Shown piece by piece: positions 53,716 to 62,117 of a stretch of DNA of 64,000 bases. The notes under the pieces are model-generated. The model was not told the origin of the DNA, made no database searches, and saw nothing but the letters and a program-made list of their open reading frames with translations. The translations under genes and the position numbers were made by a program. Source of the stretch: Roseomonas sp. AR75. Lineage in GTDB: Bacteria > Pseudomonadota > Alphaproteobacteria > Acetobacterales > Acetobacteraceae. Within the stretch, counting starts at the first letter, position 1. Every line of letters begins with the position of its first letter. Location: NCBI RefSeq assembly GCF_005222815.1, contig NZ_STGB01000006.1, forward strand, positions 310,001 through 374,000, in the 5' to 3' direction.

Positions 53716-54642
53716 ATGGTGGACCGCCCCAACTGGGAGCGTGACGGGCGCGACTGGCCGAATCGCGAGCACAGCCGCTTCGTCACCGCCGCCGGTCTGC
53801 GCTGGCATGTGCAGATCGCGGGGCAGGGGCCAGACCTGCTGCTGATCCATGGCACTGCCGCCGCGACGCATTCCTGGCGCGACCTGTTGCCGCTGCTCTC
53901 GCCAAGTTTCCGCGTGATCGCGCCCGATCTTCCCGGCCATGGCTTCACCGACCTGCCGCCGCCGCAACGCCTGTCGCTGCCGGGCATGGCGGCCTCCGTC
54001 GCGGCGCTGCTGCAGGCCATGCAGGTGCGACCGGCCATCGTCGCGGGGCATTCCGCCGGGGCGGCCGTGGCGCTGCGCCTGGCACTGGATGGCCGCATCG
54101 CGCCCGATGTCATCGTGGCCTTCAACGGCGCGCTGCAGCCGCTCGGCGACAAGCACGCGGCCTTCTTCACGCGCGCCGCGCGCATGCTGGCCGGCCTGCC
54201 CTTCGTGCCGAGCCTGATGGCCTGGCGTGCCTCCAACCGCGCGGTGGCGGAGCGGCTGCTGATCGACACGGGCAGCCGCATCTCCGCGCGCGGCGTGGAC
54301 CTCTATGCGCGGCTGTTCCGCCACACCAGCCATGTCGCCGCGGCGCTCGGCATGATGGCGAACTGGGACCTGCATCCCCTGCTGCGCGACCTGCCGCGAT
54401 TGAAGCCGGCGCTGGTGCTGGCGGTCGGCAGCAACGACCGCGCCGTCCCCCCTGCGCAGGCGGAGCGCGTGCGGGCGAAGCTGCCGGCGGCGCGCATCGT
54501 CCGGCTGCCCGGCCTCGGTCACCTCGCGCATGAGGAACAGCCGGGGCAGGCCGCGGACCTGCTGCTGGAGGAGTTCGGCCGGCAGGACCGCACAAGCATC
54601 TCGCCCTCCGTGTCAGACTTGCCTTACAGTCGGGCCGGGTGA
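53716..54642 (+). CDS. bchO: Alpha/beta-hydrolase BchO (magnesium chelatase accessory)
   Basis: The 308-residue protein has LLIHGTAAATHSWRDLLPLL, the elbow GHSAGAAVALRLAL and a late GLGHLAHEEQ. BchO is an alpha/beta-hydrolase gene regularly found with bchI and bchD; its exact chemistry is not known. The 3' end of this gene contains a PpsR-type site for crtB. Confidence 0.94.
   Translation: MVDRPNWERDGRDWPNREHSRFVTAAGLRWHVQIAGQGPDLLLIHGTAAATHSWRDLLPLLSPSFRVIAPDLPGHGFTDLPPPQRLSLPGMAASVAALLQAMQVRPAIVAGHSAGAAVALRLALDGRIAPDVIVAFNGALQPLGDKHAAFFTRAARMLAGLPFVPSLMAWRASNRAVAERLLIDTGSRISARGVDLYARLFRHTSHVAAALGMMANWDLHPLLRDLPRLKPALVLAVGSNDRAVPPAQAERVRAKLPAARIVRLPGLGHLAHEEQPGQAADLLLEEFGRQDRTSISPSVSDLPYSRAG
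54611..54628. promoter_or_regulatory. Perfect TGT-N12-ACA (PpsR) site before crtB
   Basis: TGTCAGACTTGCCTTACA lies inside the end of bchO, 30 bases before the crtB start. It matches the PpsR/CrtJ consensus exactly. Confidence 0.62.
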
Positions 54643-54657
54643 CACGAGGGCTGGGGG

Positions 54658-55692
54658 ATGCCGTTCGACGCGCCGGAGACCGTGCAAGCCGACCTGGCCG
54701 CCTGTCGCGGCCTGCTGGCCGGCGGCTCGAAATCCTTCGCCGCCGCGGCGCGGTTGCTGCCGCGCCGCGTGGCGGAGCCGGCAACCGCGCTCTACGCCTT
54801 CTGCCGGATCGCCGACGACCTGATCGACGAAGGCGGCGGCGCCGCGGGCATGGCGGAACTCACCGCGCGGCTGGACGGCATCTATGCCGGCACGCCGGCC
54901 GCCCATCCCGCCGACCGCGCCTTCGCCCGCGTCGTCGCGCGCTTCGGCATCCCGCGCGCCCTGCCGGAAGCGCTGCTGGAGGGTCTCGCCTGGGACACCG
55001 AAGGCCGGCAATGCCCGGACGAGCCGGCGCTGGAAGCCTATGCGGCCCGTGTCGCCGCGGCCGTCGGCGCGATCATGACGCTGCTGATGGGCGTGCGAGC
55101 CCCGGCCGCGCTTGCCCGCGCCTGCGATCTCGGCGTCGCGATGCAATACACCAACATTGCCCGCGACGTGGGCGAGGATGCGCGCAATGGGCGGCTCTAC
55201 CTGCCGCATGACTGGCTGCGTGCGGAAGGCATCGAGCCGCGCGCCTTCCTCGACGCGCCGGCCTTCTCCCCCGCGCTCGGCCGCGTCGTCGCCCGGCTGC
55301 TGCGGCAGGCGGATGTTCTCTACCGGCGCTCCGAAGCCGGTATCGCCCTGCTGCCGCGGGATTGCCGGGCCGGCATCGGGGCCGCCCGGCTGATCTATGC
55401 CGAGATCGGCCGCCAGCTGGAGCGCCAGGGCCTGGATTCCGTCGCGCGCCGTGCCGTCGTGCCCCGGCATCGCAAGCTGCGATTGATGGCCGGCAGCCTG
55501 CGTCTGCCCGCCCCGCGTGCCGCGGATGTCGCGGCCCCGCCCCTGCCGGGCACCGACTTCCTGGTGCGCGCGGTGGAGGCCATGCCGCTCGAAGCCGGGC
55601 CGCCGAACGGCTTCAAGGAGCGCCTGCTGTGGGCGGTCGAGCTGTTCGACCGCCTGGAGAACCACACCGGCACAACTGTCAGGCTGGCTTGA
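54658..55692 (+). CDS. crtB: Phytoene synthase
   Basis: The 344-residue protein contains the first aspartate motif FCRIADDLIDEGGG, AMQYTNIARDVGEDARNGR with the second, and YLPHDWLRAEGI. It joins two geranylgeranyl diphosphates to phytoene, the first carotenoid step. Unusually, no crtI desaturase gene is adjacent; crtB lies between bchO and bchE. The ATG has no strong upstream ribosome binding site. Confidence 0.97.
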   Translation: MPFDAPETVQADLAACRGLLAGGSKSFAAAARLLPRRVAEPATALYAFCRIADDLIDEGGGAAGMAELTARLDGIYAGTPAAHPADRAFARVVARFGIPRALPEALLEGLAWDTEGRQCPDEPALEAYAARVAAAVGAIMTLLMGVRAPAALARACDLGVAMQYTNIARDVGEDARNGRLYLPHDWLRAEGIEPRAFLDAPAFSPALGRVVARLLRQADVLYRRSEAGIALLPRDCRAGIGAARLIYAEIGRQLERQGLDSVARRAVVPRHRKLRLMAGSLRLPAPRAADVAAPPLPGTDFLVRAVEAMPLEAGPPNGFKERLLWAVELFDRLENHTGTTVRLA

Positions 55693-55702
55693 CACACATC
55701 AA
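55677..55702. promoter_or_regulatory. Overlapping PpsR and FNR-type sites before bchE
   Basis: TGTCAGGCTGGCTTGACA (55677-55694) is a perfect PpsR consensus. TTGAC-ACAC-ATCAA (55689-55702), an FNR-type box with one mismatch, overlaps its right half. They lie at the crtB stop, 66-91 bases before bchE. FnrL control of bchE is established in Rhodobacter. Confidence 0.68.
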
Positions 55703-55767
55703 GGCCAGGGACCTCCGCTTCGGGTGACGCTGCGTCGTCCGGCGCTTGCCGGAGAGGGAGCGTTCCA

Positions 55768-57396
55768 ATGCGAATCGTCCTGATCCATCCGAACTACCAT
55801 TCCGGCGGCGCCGAGATCGCCGGCAACTGGCCCCCCGCCTGGGTCGCCTATCTCTCCGGCTACCTGAAGGCCGAGGGTTTTTCCGACATCACCTTCATCG
55901 ACGCGATGACGAACCACCTGAGCCACGATCAGGTGCGCAACCGTCTGCTGGATCTGAAGCCCGACGTGATCGGCGCCACCGCCATCACGCCCGCCATCTA
56001 CGAGGCCGAATCGCTGCTGAAGATCGCCAAGGAAGCCTGCCCCGATGCCGTGACGGTGCTCGGCGGCATCCACGGCACCTTCATGTACGCCCAGGTGCTG
56101 GCCGAGGCGCCCTGGATCGACTGCGTCGTGCGCGGCGAGGGCGAGCAGGTGCTGACCGACCTCGTGCGCTGCGTGGACGAAGGGCGCTGGCCGGCGGAAC
56201 GTGGCAGCGTGAAGGGCATCGCCTATGCCGAGGACGGCAAGGTGGTCGCCACGCCCGCCTGCCCGCCGATCAAGGATGTGGACCGCATCGTCGCCGACTG
56301 GGGCATCCTCGACTGGTCGAAATACATCTACATCCCCATGAACACGAAGGTCGCGATTCCCAACCTCGCGCGCGGCTGCCCCTTCACCTGCTCCTTCTGC
56401 AGCCAGTGGAAATTCTGGCGCGACTACCGCGTGCGCGACCCGAAGAAGGTGGTGGACGAGATCGAGGACCTGGTGCGCAACCACGGCGTCGGCTTCTTCA
56501 TCCTGGCCGACGAGGAGCCGACGATCCACAAGAAGAAGTTCGTCGAGTTCTGCGAGGTGCTGGTCGAGCGCAACCTGCCCGTGCTCTGGGGCATCAACAC
56601 CCGCGTCACCGACATTCTCCGAGATGAGGCGCTGCTTCCCTTGTACCGGAAGGCCGGACTCATCCACGTGTCCCTCGGCACGGAAGCGGCGGCGCAGCTG
56701 AAGCTCGACATGTTCAACAAGGAGACGACGGTCGCGCAGAACAAGAAGGCCATCCAGCTGTTGCGCCAGAACGGCATCGTGGCCGAGGCGCAGTTCATCG
56801 TCGGCCTCGACAACGAGACGCCGGAGACGCTGGAAGAGACCTATCGCATGGCACTCGACTGGGATCCGGACATGGCGAACTGGGCGATGTACACGCCCTG
56901 GCCCTTCAACGACCTGTTCAAGGAGCTGGGCGACAAGGTCGAGGTGTTCGACTTCTCGAAATACAACTTCGTCACGCCGATCATGAAGCCGGAGGCGATG
57001 GACCGCGCCACGCTGCTCGATCGCACGATGAACAACTACCGCCGCTTCTACCTGCGCAAGACCTTCCTGGGCTACCCGTGGATCCGCGACAAGGTGAAGC
57101 GGAAATACATGCTGGGCTGCCTCTGGGCCTTCGCGAAATCCGGCTTCCAGCGCACCTTCTACGACCTGGGCAAGGTCGGCTACTGGGGGCCGCAATCGAA
57201 GAAGAACGTGGACTTCCACTTCGACGAGAGCCGCACGCTGACAGCCGATGCCGCCCGCGCGCCGCACAACGCGATGTGGAAGACGATGCACCGCCCGAAG
57301 GTGAAGCTGCCCGCCGCGAACGCCGCGGCCGCGAAGGCCTGCGGCGGCGGCACGCAGCAACTGCCCGAATCCGTGAACAGCGCATCGCGGGACTGA
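55768..57396 (+). CDS. bchE: Anaerobic Mg-protoporphyrin IX monomethyl ester cyclase
   Basis: The 542-residue protein has an N-terminal cobalamin-binding-type domain and a radical SAM domain with C204-P-F-T-C208-S-F-C211 (GCPFTCSFCSQWKFWRDY). BchE forms the isocyclic ring using water-derived oxygen and needs B12 and SAM. The start ATG follows GGAGAGGGAG. Its promoter region has both PpsR and FNR-like sites, and bchJ follows. Confidence 0.97.
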   Translation: MRIVLIHPNYHSGGAEIAGNWPPAWVAYLSGYLKAEGFSDITFIDAMTNHLSHDQVRNRLLDLKPDVIGATAITPAIYEAESLLKIAKEACPDAVTVLGGIHGTFMYAQVLAEAPWIDCVVRGEGEQVLTDLVRCVDEGRWPAERGSVKGIAYAEDGKVVATPACPPIKDVDRIVADWGILDWSKYIYIPMNTKVAIPNLARGCPFTCSFCSQWKFWRDYRVRDPKKVVDEIEDLVRNHGVGFFILADEEPTIHKKKFVEFCEVLVERNLPVLWGINTRVTDILRDEALLPLYRKAGLIHVSLGTEAAAQLKLDMFNKETTVAQNKKAIQLLRQNGIVAEAQFIVGLDNETPETLEETYRMALDWDPDMANWAMYTPWPFNDLFKELGDKVEVFDFSKYNFVTPIMKPEAMDRATLLDRTMNNYRRFYLRKTFLGYPWIRDKVKRKYMLGCLWAFAKSGFQRTFYDLGKVGYWGPQSKKNVDFHFDESRTLTADAARAPHNAMWKTMHRPKVKLPAANAAAAKACGGGTQQLPESVNSASRD

Positions 57397-57406
57397 TCCG
57401 TTCTCT

Positions 57407-57431
57407 CCCTCCCCTGCGAAGCGGGGGAGGG
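57407..57431. repeat. GC-rich palindromic repeat, copy 4, between bchE and bchJ
   Basis: An 11-base stem with the loop GAA, followed by TCGGGGTGGGGGC, is the best-preserved copy of the family. It lies 10 bases after the bchE stop and 28 bases before bchJ, so it may affect transcript processing. Confidence 0.7.
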
Positions 57432-57458
57432 TCGGGGTGGGGGCATCCACACACAGCC

Positions 57459-58046
57459 ATGCACGCCGCCCTGACCGCTGCCGCCCGCATTGGCCCCAAC
57501 GCCGTGACGCGCTTCGCAGAGGCGCTGGGGCCCGCGCGAGCGCAGGACATCTTCGCGCGCGCGGGTCTTTCCGACCGCCTCGCTAACCCGCCCGGCCGGA
57601 TGGTGCCCGAAGCGGAGGTCACCGCGCTGCATCGCGTTGCGCGATCGCTGCTTGGGGAGACCGACGCCGAAGCTGCCTCCCGCGAGGCCGGCCGCCTCAC
57701 CGCGCTTTACCTGCTCGCCAACCGCATCCCGCGCGTGCTCCAGGCGGTGCTGAAGCGACTGCCGGCCGGCCTCGCCGCGCGCATCCTGACCGACGCAATC
57801 GGCCGCCACGCCTGGACCTTCGCCGGCAGCGGGACGTTTCGCGTCATCCCCGGCCCGCCGATGCGCCTGGAGGTCGCGGGCGGCCCCATCCCGCGCGCGG
57901 GCGCCGCCGACCACCCGGTCTGCGGCTACTACGCCGCCACTTTCGAGACGCTGTTCCGCGCGCTGGTCAGCCCGCGCACGCAGGTGGCGGAGGTCGCCTG
58001 CGAAGCCATGGGCGCCCCCGCCTGCGTCTTCGAGCTGCGCTGGTAG
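57459..58046 (+). CDS. bchJ: BchJ (V4R-domain protein)
   Basis: The 195-residue protein has a 4-vinyl-reductase-like V4R domain with AFPCGYYAAT-like HPVCGYYAATFETLFRAL and a terminal AVEVACEAMGAP-like EVACEAMGAPACVFELRW. BchJ was first proposed to reduce the 8-vinyl group, though BciA/BciB or the BchXYZ complex are now known reductases; a role in substrate handling is possible. It is adjacent to bchE, as in Rhodobacter. Confidence 0.92.
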   Translation: MHAALTAAARIGPNAVTRFAEALGPARAQDIFARAGLSDRLANPPGRMVPEAEVTALHRVARSLLGETDAEAASREAGRLTALYLLANRIPRVLQAVLKRLPAGLAARILTDAIGRHAWTFAGSGTFRVIPGPPMRLEVAGGPIPRAGAADHPVCGYYAATFETLFRALVSPRTQVAEVACEAMGAPACVFELRW

Positions 58047-58829
58047 CTACGCGACCACCGCGCGATACAGGTGCCAGGTCGCGTGCCCCAGCACCGGCAG
58101 CACCACCGCCAGGCCGATGAACAGCGGCAGCGACCCCAGGAACAGCAGAACCGCCACGATCAGCCCCCAGACCGCCATCGGCAGCGGGTTCACCGCGAAG
58201 GCGCGCACCGAGGTCGCCACCGCCTCCGCCACGCCGCCGTCGCGGTCCAGCAGCATCGGGAAGGAGATCGCGGTCAGCACCAGCACCGCCGCCGCGAAGC
58301 AGAAGCCGACGAGGTTGCCGAGCCAGATCATCCGCCAGCCCTCCGGCGTTTCGAACAGCGCCTGCTGCAGCGGCAGGTCCGCAGGCAGATGGCCGAGCGT
58401 CGCCGCGAAGATCGCATCGGCCGCCCAAAGCCACAGCAGGAACACGCCGACCAGCAGCACGCCGAGCGCGAAGATCGAGCCGATCGCGGGCGAGCGCAGC
58501 ACGTCGAAGACGTTCACCCAGCTTGCCGCCAGCCCGCGTTCACGGCGCCGGCTGATCTCATAGAGGCCAAGCGCCGCAATCGGACCGACCAGCGCGAAGC
58601 CTGCCGCCATCGGATAGAACAGGTGCATCGCGTTGCCGCCGGCGGCGAGCGTCGCCGCCACCAGCCCGATCGCAGGGTACAGCACGCAGAGGAAGATGAG
58701 CTGCGTCGGCGTCTGCAGGAAATCCTGCAGCCCGGCCCGCAGCGCGGCCCCCAGCGCGTCCATGCCGATGCGCCGCACCTCCGGCGCCGATGTGGCGGTT
58801 CCCGGAGCTGTTCTCAGCACCTTGTCCAC
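58047..58829 (-). CDS. DUF2189-type membrane protein
   Basis: The 260-residue protein has about six helices, with LIFLCVLYPAIGLVAATLAA early and PLFIGLAVVLPVLGHATWHL at the end, and RRERGLAASWVNVFDVLRSP in a loop, fitting the DUF2189 family. Function is unknown. The GTG start is supported by AAGGAGG 5 bases upstream. It is convergent with bchJ (stops adjacent) and divergent from crtE, sharing the PpsR-site region, so it may be light- or oxygen-controlled. Confidence 0.82.
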   Translation of the reverse strand: MDKVLRTAPGTATSAPEVRRIGMDALGAALRAGLQDFLQTPTQLIFLCVLYPAIGLVAATLAAGGNAMHLFYPMAAGFALVGPIAALGLYEISRRRERGLAASWVNVFDVLRSPAIGSIFALGVLLVGVFLLWLWAADAIFAATLGHLPADLPLQQALFETPEGWRMIWLGNLVGFCFAAAVLVLTAISFPMLLDRDGGVAEAVATSVRAFAVNPLPMAVWGLIVAVLLFLGSLPLFIGLAVVLPVLGHATWHLYRAVVA

Positions 58830-59068
58830 GCACGCCTCCTTCCCTTGGCTGGCGGGACTGCCCTTGCCGGTGCCGGCGGGGCCCGCTGCGGGCGACATGG
58901 CGAGGGTCGCGCCTGCCGTCGCCTCACACCCCTGCGAGCGGACGCTGCGTCGAAAGGCGTTGACTTGACTGTCAGGAAAAGCTGACACTGTCTTTGACAG
59001 GAAAGATTGACGGTCGGCTCCTGTCGCGCTGACGGACGGGCGCGGCGGGCCGAAGGGGGAGCCACCGC
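58830..59068. other. Intergenic region between DUF2189 gene and crtE
   Basis: About 240 bases with divergent promoters. The visible signals are the TGT-N12-ACA site at 58970, the short palindrome TGTC-TTT-GACA at 58989-58999 and TTGACG at 59007. Nothing suggests a further gene. Confidence 0.5.
58970..58987. promoter_or_regulatory. Perfect TGT-N12-ACA (PpsR) site before crtE
   Basis: TGTCAGGAAAAGCTGACA fits the extended form TGTCA-N8-TGACA. A TTGACA at 58994-58999 lies just after it. The site is 82 bases before crtE and could control the divergent DUF2189 gene as well. Confidence 0.65.
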
Positions 59069-59938
59069 ATGGATATCGCAGCGCGCATCGAGTCCAGCCT
59101 GGCGGACGCCGTGCTGCTCGCAGAGGCGACGGGTGCGCCGCCGCGCCTCGCCGCGGCGCTGCGGCACGCGGTGTTCCCCAAGGGCGCACGGATCCGCCCG
59201 CGCCTCACCCTCGCGGTTTCCGGCGCCTGCGGCGATGATCGACCCGCACTCGCCACCGCCGCCGCAGCAGCGATCGAGTTGCTGCACTGCGCCAGCCTCG
59301 TGCATGACGACATGCCCTGCTTCGACGATGCAGAGACGCGGCGCGGCAAGCCCAGCGTGCATCGCAGCTTCGGCGTGCCGCTGGCGGTGCTGGCCGGCGA
59401 CGCGCTGATCATCCTCGCCTTCCAGACACTGGCGCGCGCCGCCTGTGCCGCGCCCGAGCGGATCGGCCCCGTGATCCTCGCGGTCGGCGATGGTGTCGGC
59501 GTGCCCTTCGGCATCGTTGCCGGCCAGGCCTGGGAATGCGAGCCGAAGGTGGATCTCTCCGAATACCAGCGCCAGAAGACCGGCGCGCTGTTCGCTGCCG
59601 CCTGTGTCGCCGGCGCAGCCGCAGCCGGCCATGTGGAGCCGGAATCCTGGCGCCTGCTCGGGGACCGCCTGGGCGAGGCGTATCAGGTCGCGGACGATCT
59701 GCGCGACGCGGTGGAGACGGAGGAGAGCCTCGGCAAGCCCGTCGGGCGCGACGTGGTGCTGGGGCGGCCGAGCGCCGTCGCGGAGTTCGGGCTGGATGGC
59801 GCCGTGGCACGGCTGCGCGCGCTCAGCGAAGCTGCCGTCGCCGCCATTCCGTGTTGTCCCGGGCAGGCCGCGCTGCGCGCGCTGATGCTGCAGGAAGCGC
59901 AGCGCCTGGTGCCGCGCAAGCTCGCCGCCGCGGCATGA
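59069..59938 (+). CDS. crtE: Geranylgeranyl diphosphate synthase
   Basis: The 289-residue prenyl synthase has the first aspartate motif HDDMPCFDDAETRRG (residues 79-93) and a second in YQVADDLRDAVE. It makes geranylgeranyl diphosphate for carotenoids and for the bacteriochlorophyll tail. It heads the crtEF-bchCXY operon; ATGA overlaps crtF. Confidence 0.96.
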   Translation: MDIAARIESSLADAVLLAEATGAPPRLAAALRHAVFPKGARIRPRLTLAVSGACGDDRPALATAAAAAIELLHCASLVHDDMPCFDDAETRRGKPSVHRSFGVPLAVLAGDALIILAFQTLARAACAAPERIGPVILAVGDGVGVPFGIVAGQAWECEPKVDLSEYQRQKTGALFAAACVAGAAAAGHVEPESWRLLGDRLGEAYQVADDLRDAVETEESLGKPVGRDVVLGRPSAVAEFGLDGAVARLRALSEAAVAAIPCCPGQAALRALMLQEAQRLVPRKLAAAA

Positions 59939-61086
59939 GCGCGAGCCTGCGCATGGCGGCGGCGATGCCGCCGGGCTGGCGCGACCGCTTCCGGACGTGG
60001 CGCGAAGGATTGACCGCATCGCCGGGCTTCCGGCGCTGGGCTGCGGGGTTCCCGCTGACACGTCCCTTCGCACGGCGCCGGGCGCGTGCGCTGTTCGATC
60101 TCTGCGCGGGCTTCGTCTATTCGCAGGTGCTGCTGGCCTGCGTGCGACTGCATCTGTTCGACCTGCTCGAGCACGGGCCGGCGACGGAAGCCGCGCTGGC
60201 CAGCCGTACGCAGCTTCCGCCGGAGGCGCTGCAGCGCCTGTTGCGGGCGGCCGCCGCGCTGGACCTGCTGGCGCAGCGCGAGGACGGGCGCTGGGCGCTC
60301 GGCCCACTCGGCGCGGCCATGGTCGGCAATCCCGGCATCGCGGCGATGGTGGAGCATCACGCACTGCTCTATGCCGACCTCGCCGACCCGGTGGCGCTGC
60401 TGCGCCGGCCCCGCGGCGGCAATGCGCTGTCGGGCTACTGGGCCTATGCCGGCGCCACCGCGCCGCAGGCGCTGGGGCGGGACAGCACGCAGGACTACAC
60501 GGCGCTGATGGCGGCCTCCCAGCCGATGGTCGCGGAGGAGGTGCTGGCCGCGTACGATTTCCGCCGGCATCGCTGCCTGCTCGATGTCGGCGGCGGCAGT
60601 GGCGCCTTCCTCGCTGCGGTCGCCGCTGCCGCGCCCGATCTGCGCCTGATGCTGTTCGACCTGCCTGCGGTGGCCGAACAGGGGCGCGAGCGCTTCGCGC
60701 GACTCGGCCTGGAAGGGCGTGCCAGCGTGCATGGCGGCGACTTCACGGCCGATCCGCTGCCCGAAGGCGCCGACCTGGTGAGCCTCGTGCGCGTGCTGCA
60801 CGACCATGACGATGCGGTGGTGCTCGCGCTGTTGCGGCGCGTCCGCGCGGTGCTGCCGAAGGGGGGGCGGCTGCTGATCGCAGAGCCGATGTCCGCCACG
60901 GCGGGCGCGGAGCCGGCGGGCGATGCCTATTTCGGCTTCTACCTGCTGGCGATGGGTCGCGGGCGCCCGCGCCGGCCCGATGAGCTGCAGGCCCTGCTGG
61001 CGGAAGCTGGCTTCTCCGGCGCGCGGCTCCTGCCCACGCACACCCCGCTTCTGACGCGCGTGATGGTCGCAGATGCGGGGCATTAG
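59935..61086 (+). CDS. crtF: Demethylspheroidene/hydroxyneurosporene O-methyltransferase
   Basis: The 383-residue protein has an N-terminal dimerisation domain with AGFPLTRPFARRRARALFDL and a SAM-binding LLDVGGGSGAFLAAVAAAAP, then GGDFTADPLPEGADLVSLVR. CrtF methylates the 1-hydroxyl of acyclic carotenoids in the spheroidene or spirilloxanthin route. Its presence shows the strain makes methoxylated acyclic carotenoids. Confidence 0.95.
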   Translation: MSASLRMAAAMPPGWRDRFRTWREGLTASPGFRRWAAGFPLTRPFARRRARALFDLCAGFVYSQVLLACVRLHLFDLLEHGPATEAALASRTQLPPEALQRLLRAAAALDLLAQREDGRWALGPLGAAMVGNPGIAAMVEHHALLYADLADPVALLRRPRGGNALSGYWAYAGATAPQALGRDSTQDYTALMAASQPMVAEEVLAAYDFRRHRCLLDVGGGSGAFLAAVAAAAPDLRLMLFDLPAVAEQGRERFARLGLEGRASVHGGDFTADPLPEGADLVSLVRVLHDHDDAVVLALLRRVRAVLPKGGRLLIAEPMSATAGAEPAGDAYFGFYLLAMGRGRPRRPDELQALLAEAGFSGARLLPTHTPLLTRVMVADAGH

Positions 61087-61095
61087 TGATTCCAG

Positions 61096-61139
61096 TGTCA
61101 ATTATGCTTGACAGTAAATCTTGTCAGGATACCCTGACG
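61096..61139. promoter_or_regulatory. Tandem PpsR sites and promoter before bchC
   Basis: TGTCAATTATGCTTGACA (61096-61113) is a perfect site; TGT-N12-ACG (61122-61139) is a second with one mismatch. TTGACA at 61108-61113 and TACCCT at 61130-61135, 16 bases apart, could be the -35 and -10 elements, so each site would cover one of them. The bchC start follows at 61164. Confidence 0.65.
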
Positions 61140-61163
61140 GTCGACAAAGGCTCGGAATAACCG

Positions 61164-62117
61164 GTGGACACGCTCGCTGTCGTCCTTGAAGCGCCAGAAA
61201 AGCTTGCACTCAGCAGGCTCGATCTCCTCGCACCCGGCGCGGAGGACGTCGTCGTCGACGTCGAGTTCAGCGGGATCAGCACCGGCACCGAGCGCCTGCT
61301 CTTCACTGGGCGCATGCCGAACTTTCCCGGCATGGGATACCCGCTGGTGCCGGGCTACGAATCCGTCGGCCGCGTCGTGGAAGCGGGGGCGCAAGCGAAG
61401 CGGCGCCTTGGCGAGCGCGTCTTCGTGCCGGGCTCGCGCTGTTTCGCGCCACGCGATGGCCAGGCGGTGCGTGGGCTGTTCGGCGGCGCGGCGCGCCGGC
61501 TGATCGTGCCGGCCGCGCGCGCGGTGCAGGTGGACGATGCGCTCGGCGCAGATGGCGTGTTGCTGGCGCTTGCTGCGACCGCGCAGCATGCGATCGCTGC
61601 GGGCGGGGTGATGCCCGACCTGATCGTCGGTCACGGCGTGCTGGGGCGGTTGATCGCGCGACTCGTCGTCGCTGCTGGCGGGCCACCCCCGGTCGTCTGG
61701 GAGCAGGACCCGAGGCGCGCGGATGGCGCGCAGGGCTACGACGTGCGCACGCCGGATGGCGATGAGCGCCGCGACTATCGATGCATCTGTGACGTGAGCG
61801 GCGATTCCGGCCTGCTCGATACGCTGATCCAGCGCCTCGCGGCGGGCGGCGAGATCGTGCTCGCCGGCTTCTACAGCGCGCCGCTGTCCTTCGCCTTTCC
61901 TCCGGCCTTCATGCGCGAGGCCCGCATCCGCGTCGCCGCGGAATGGCGCGAGCCCGACCTCGCCGCGGTGCAGTCGCTGCTCGCGGAAGGCAGGCTCCGG
62001 CTGGACGGCCTGGTAACGCATCGCAGCGACTACGCGCAGGCGGCGGAAGCCTATCGCACCGCCTTCGAGGATCCGCTTTGCCTGAAGATGGTACTCGACT
62101 GGAGGAACTGCCGATGA
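61164..62117 (+). CDS. bchC: Bacteriochlorophyllide a dehydrogenase
   Basis: The 317-residue zinc-alcohol-dehydrogenase-like protein has EFSGISTGTERLLFTGRMPN and YPLVPGYESVGRVVEAG, then VGHGVLGRLIARLVVAAGG for NAD. BchC oxidises the C3-hydroxyethyl group to acetyl. The GTG start lies behind tandem PpsR sites. Its stop overlaps bchX in ATGA. Confidence 0.97.
   Translation: MDTLAVVLEAPEKLALSRLDLLAPGAEDVVVDVEFSGISTGTERLLFTGRMPNFPGMGYPLVPGYESVGRVVEAGAQAKRRLGERVFVPGSRCFAPRDGQAVRGLFGGAARRLIVPAARAVQVDDALGADGVLLALAATAQHAIAAGGVMPDLIVGHGVLGRLIARLVVAAGGPPPVVWEQDPRRADGAQGYDVRTPDGDERRDYRCICDVSGDSGLLDTLIQRLAAGGEIVLAGFYSAPLSFAFPPAFMREARIRVAAEWREPDLAAVQSLLAEGRLRLDGLVTHRSDYAQAAEAYRTAFEDPLCLKMVLDWRNCR

Noticed and set aside
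57407..57431. Rho-independent terminator after bchE
   Set aside because: The stem is strong but lacks a T-run and belongs to a repeat family found elsewhere, so it is listed as a repeat.
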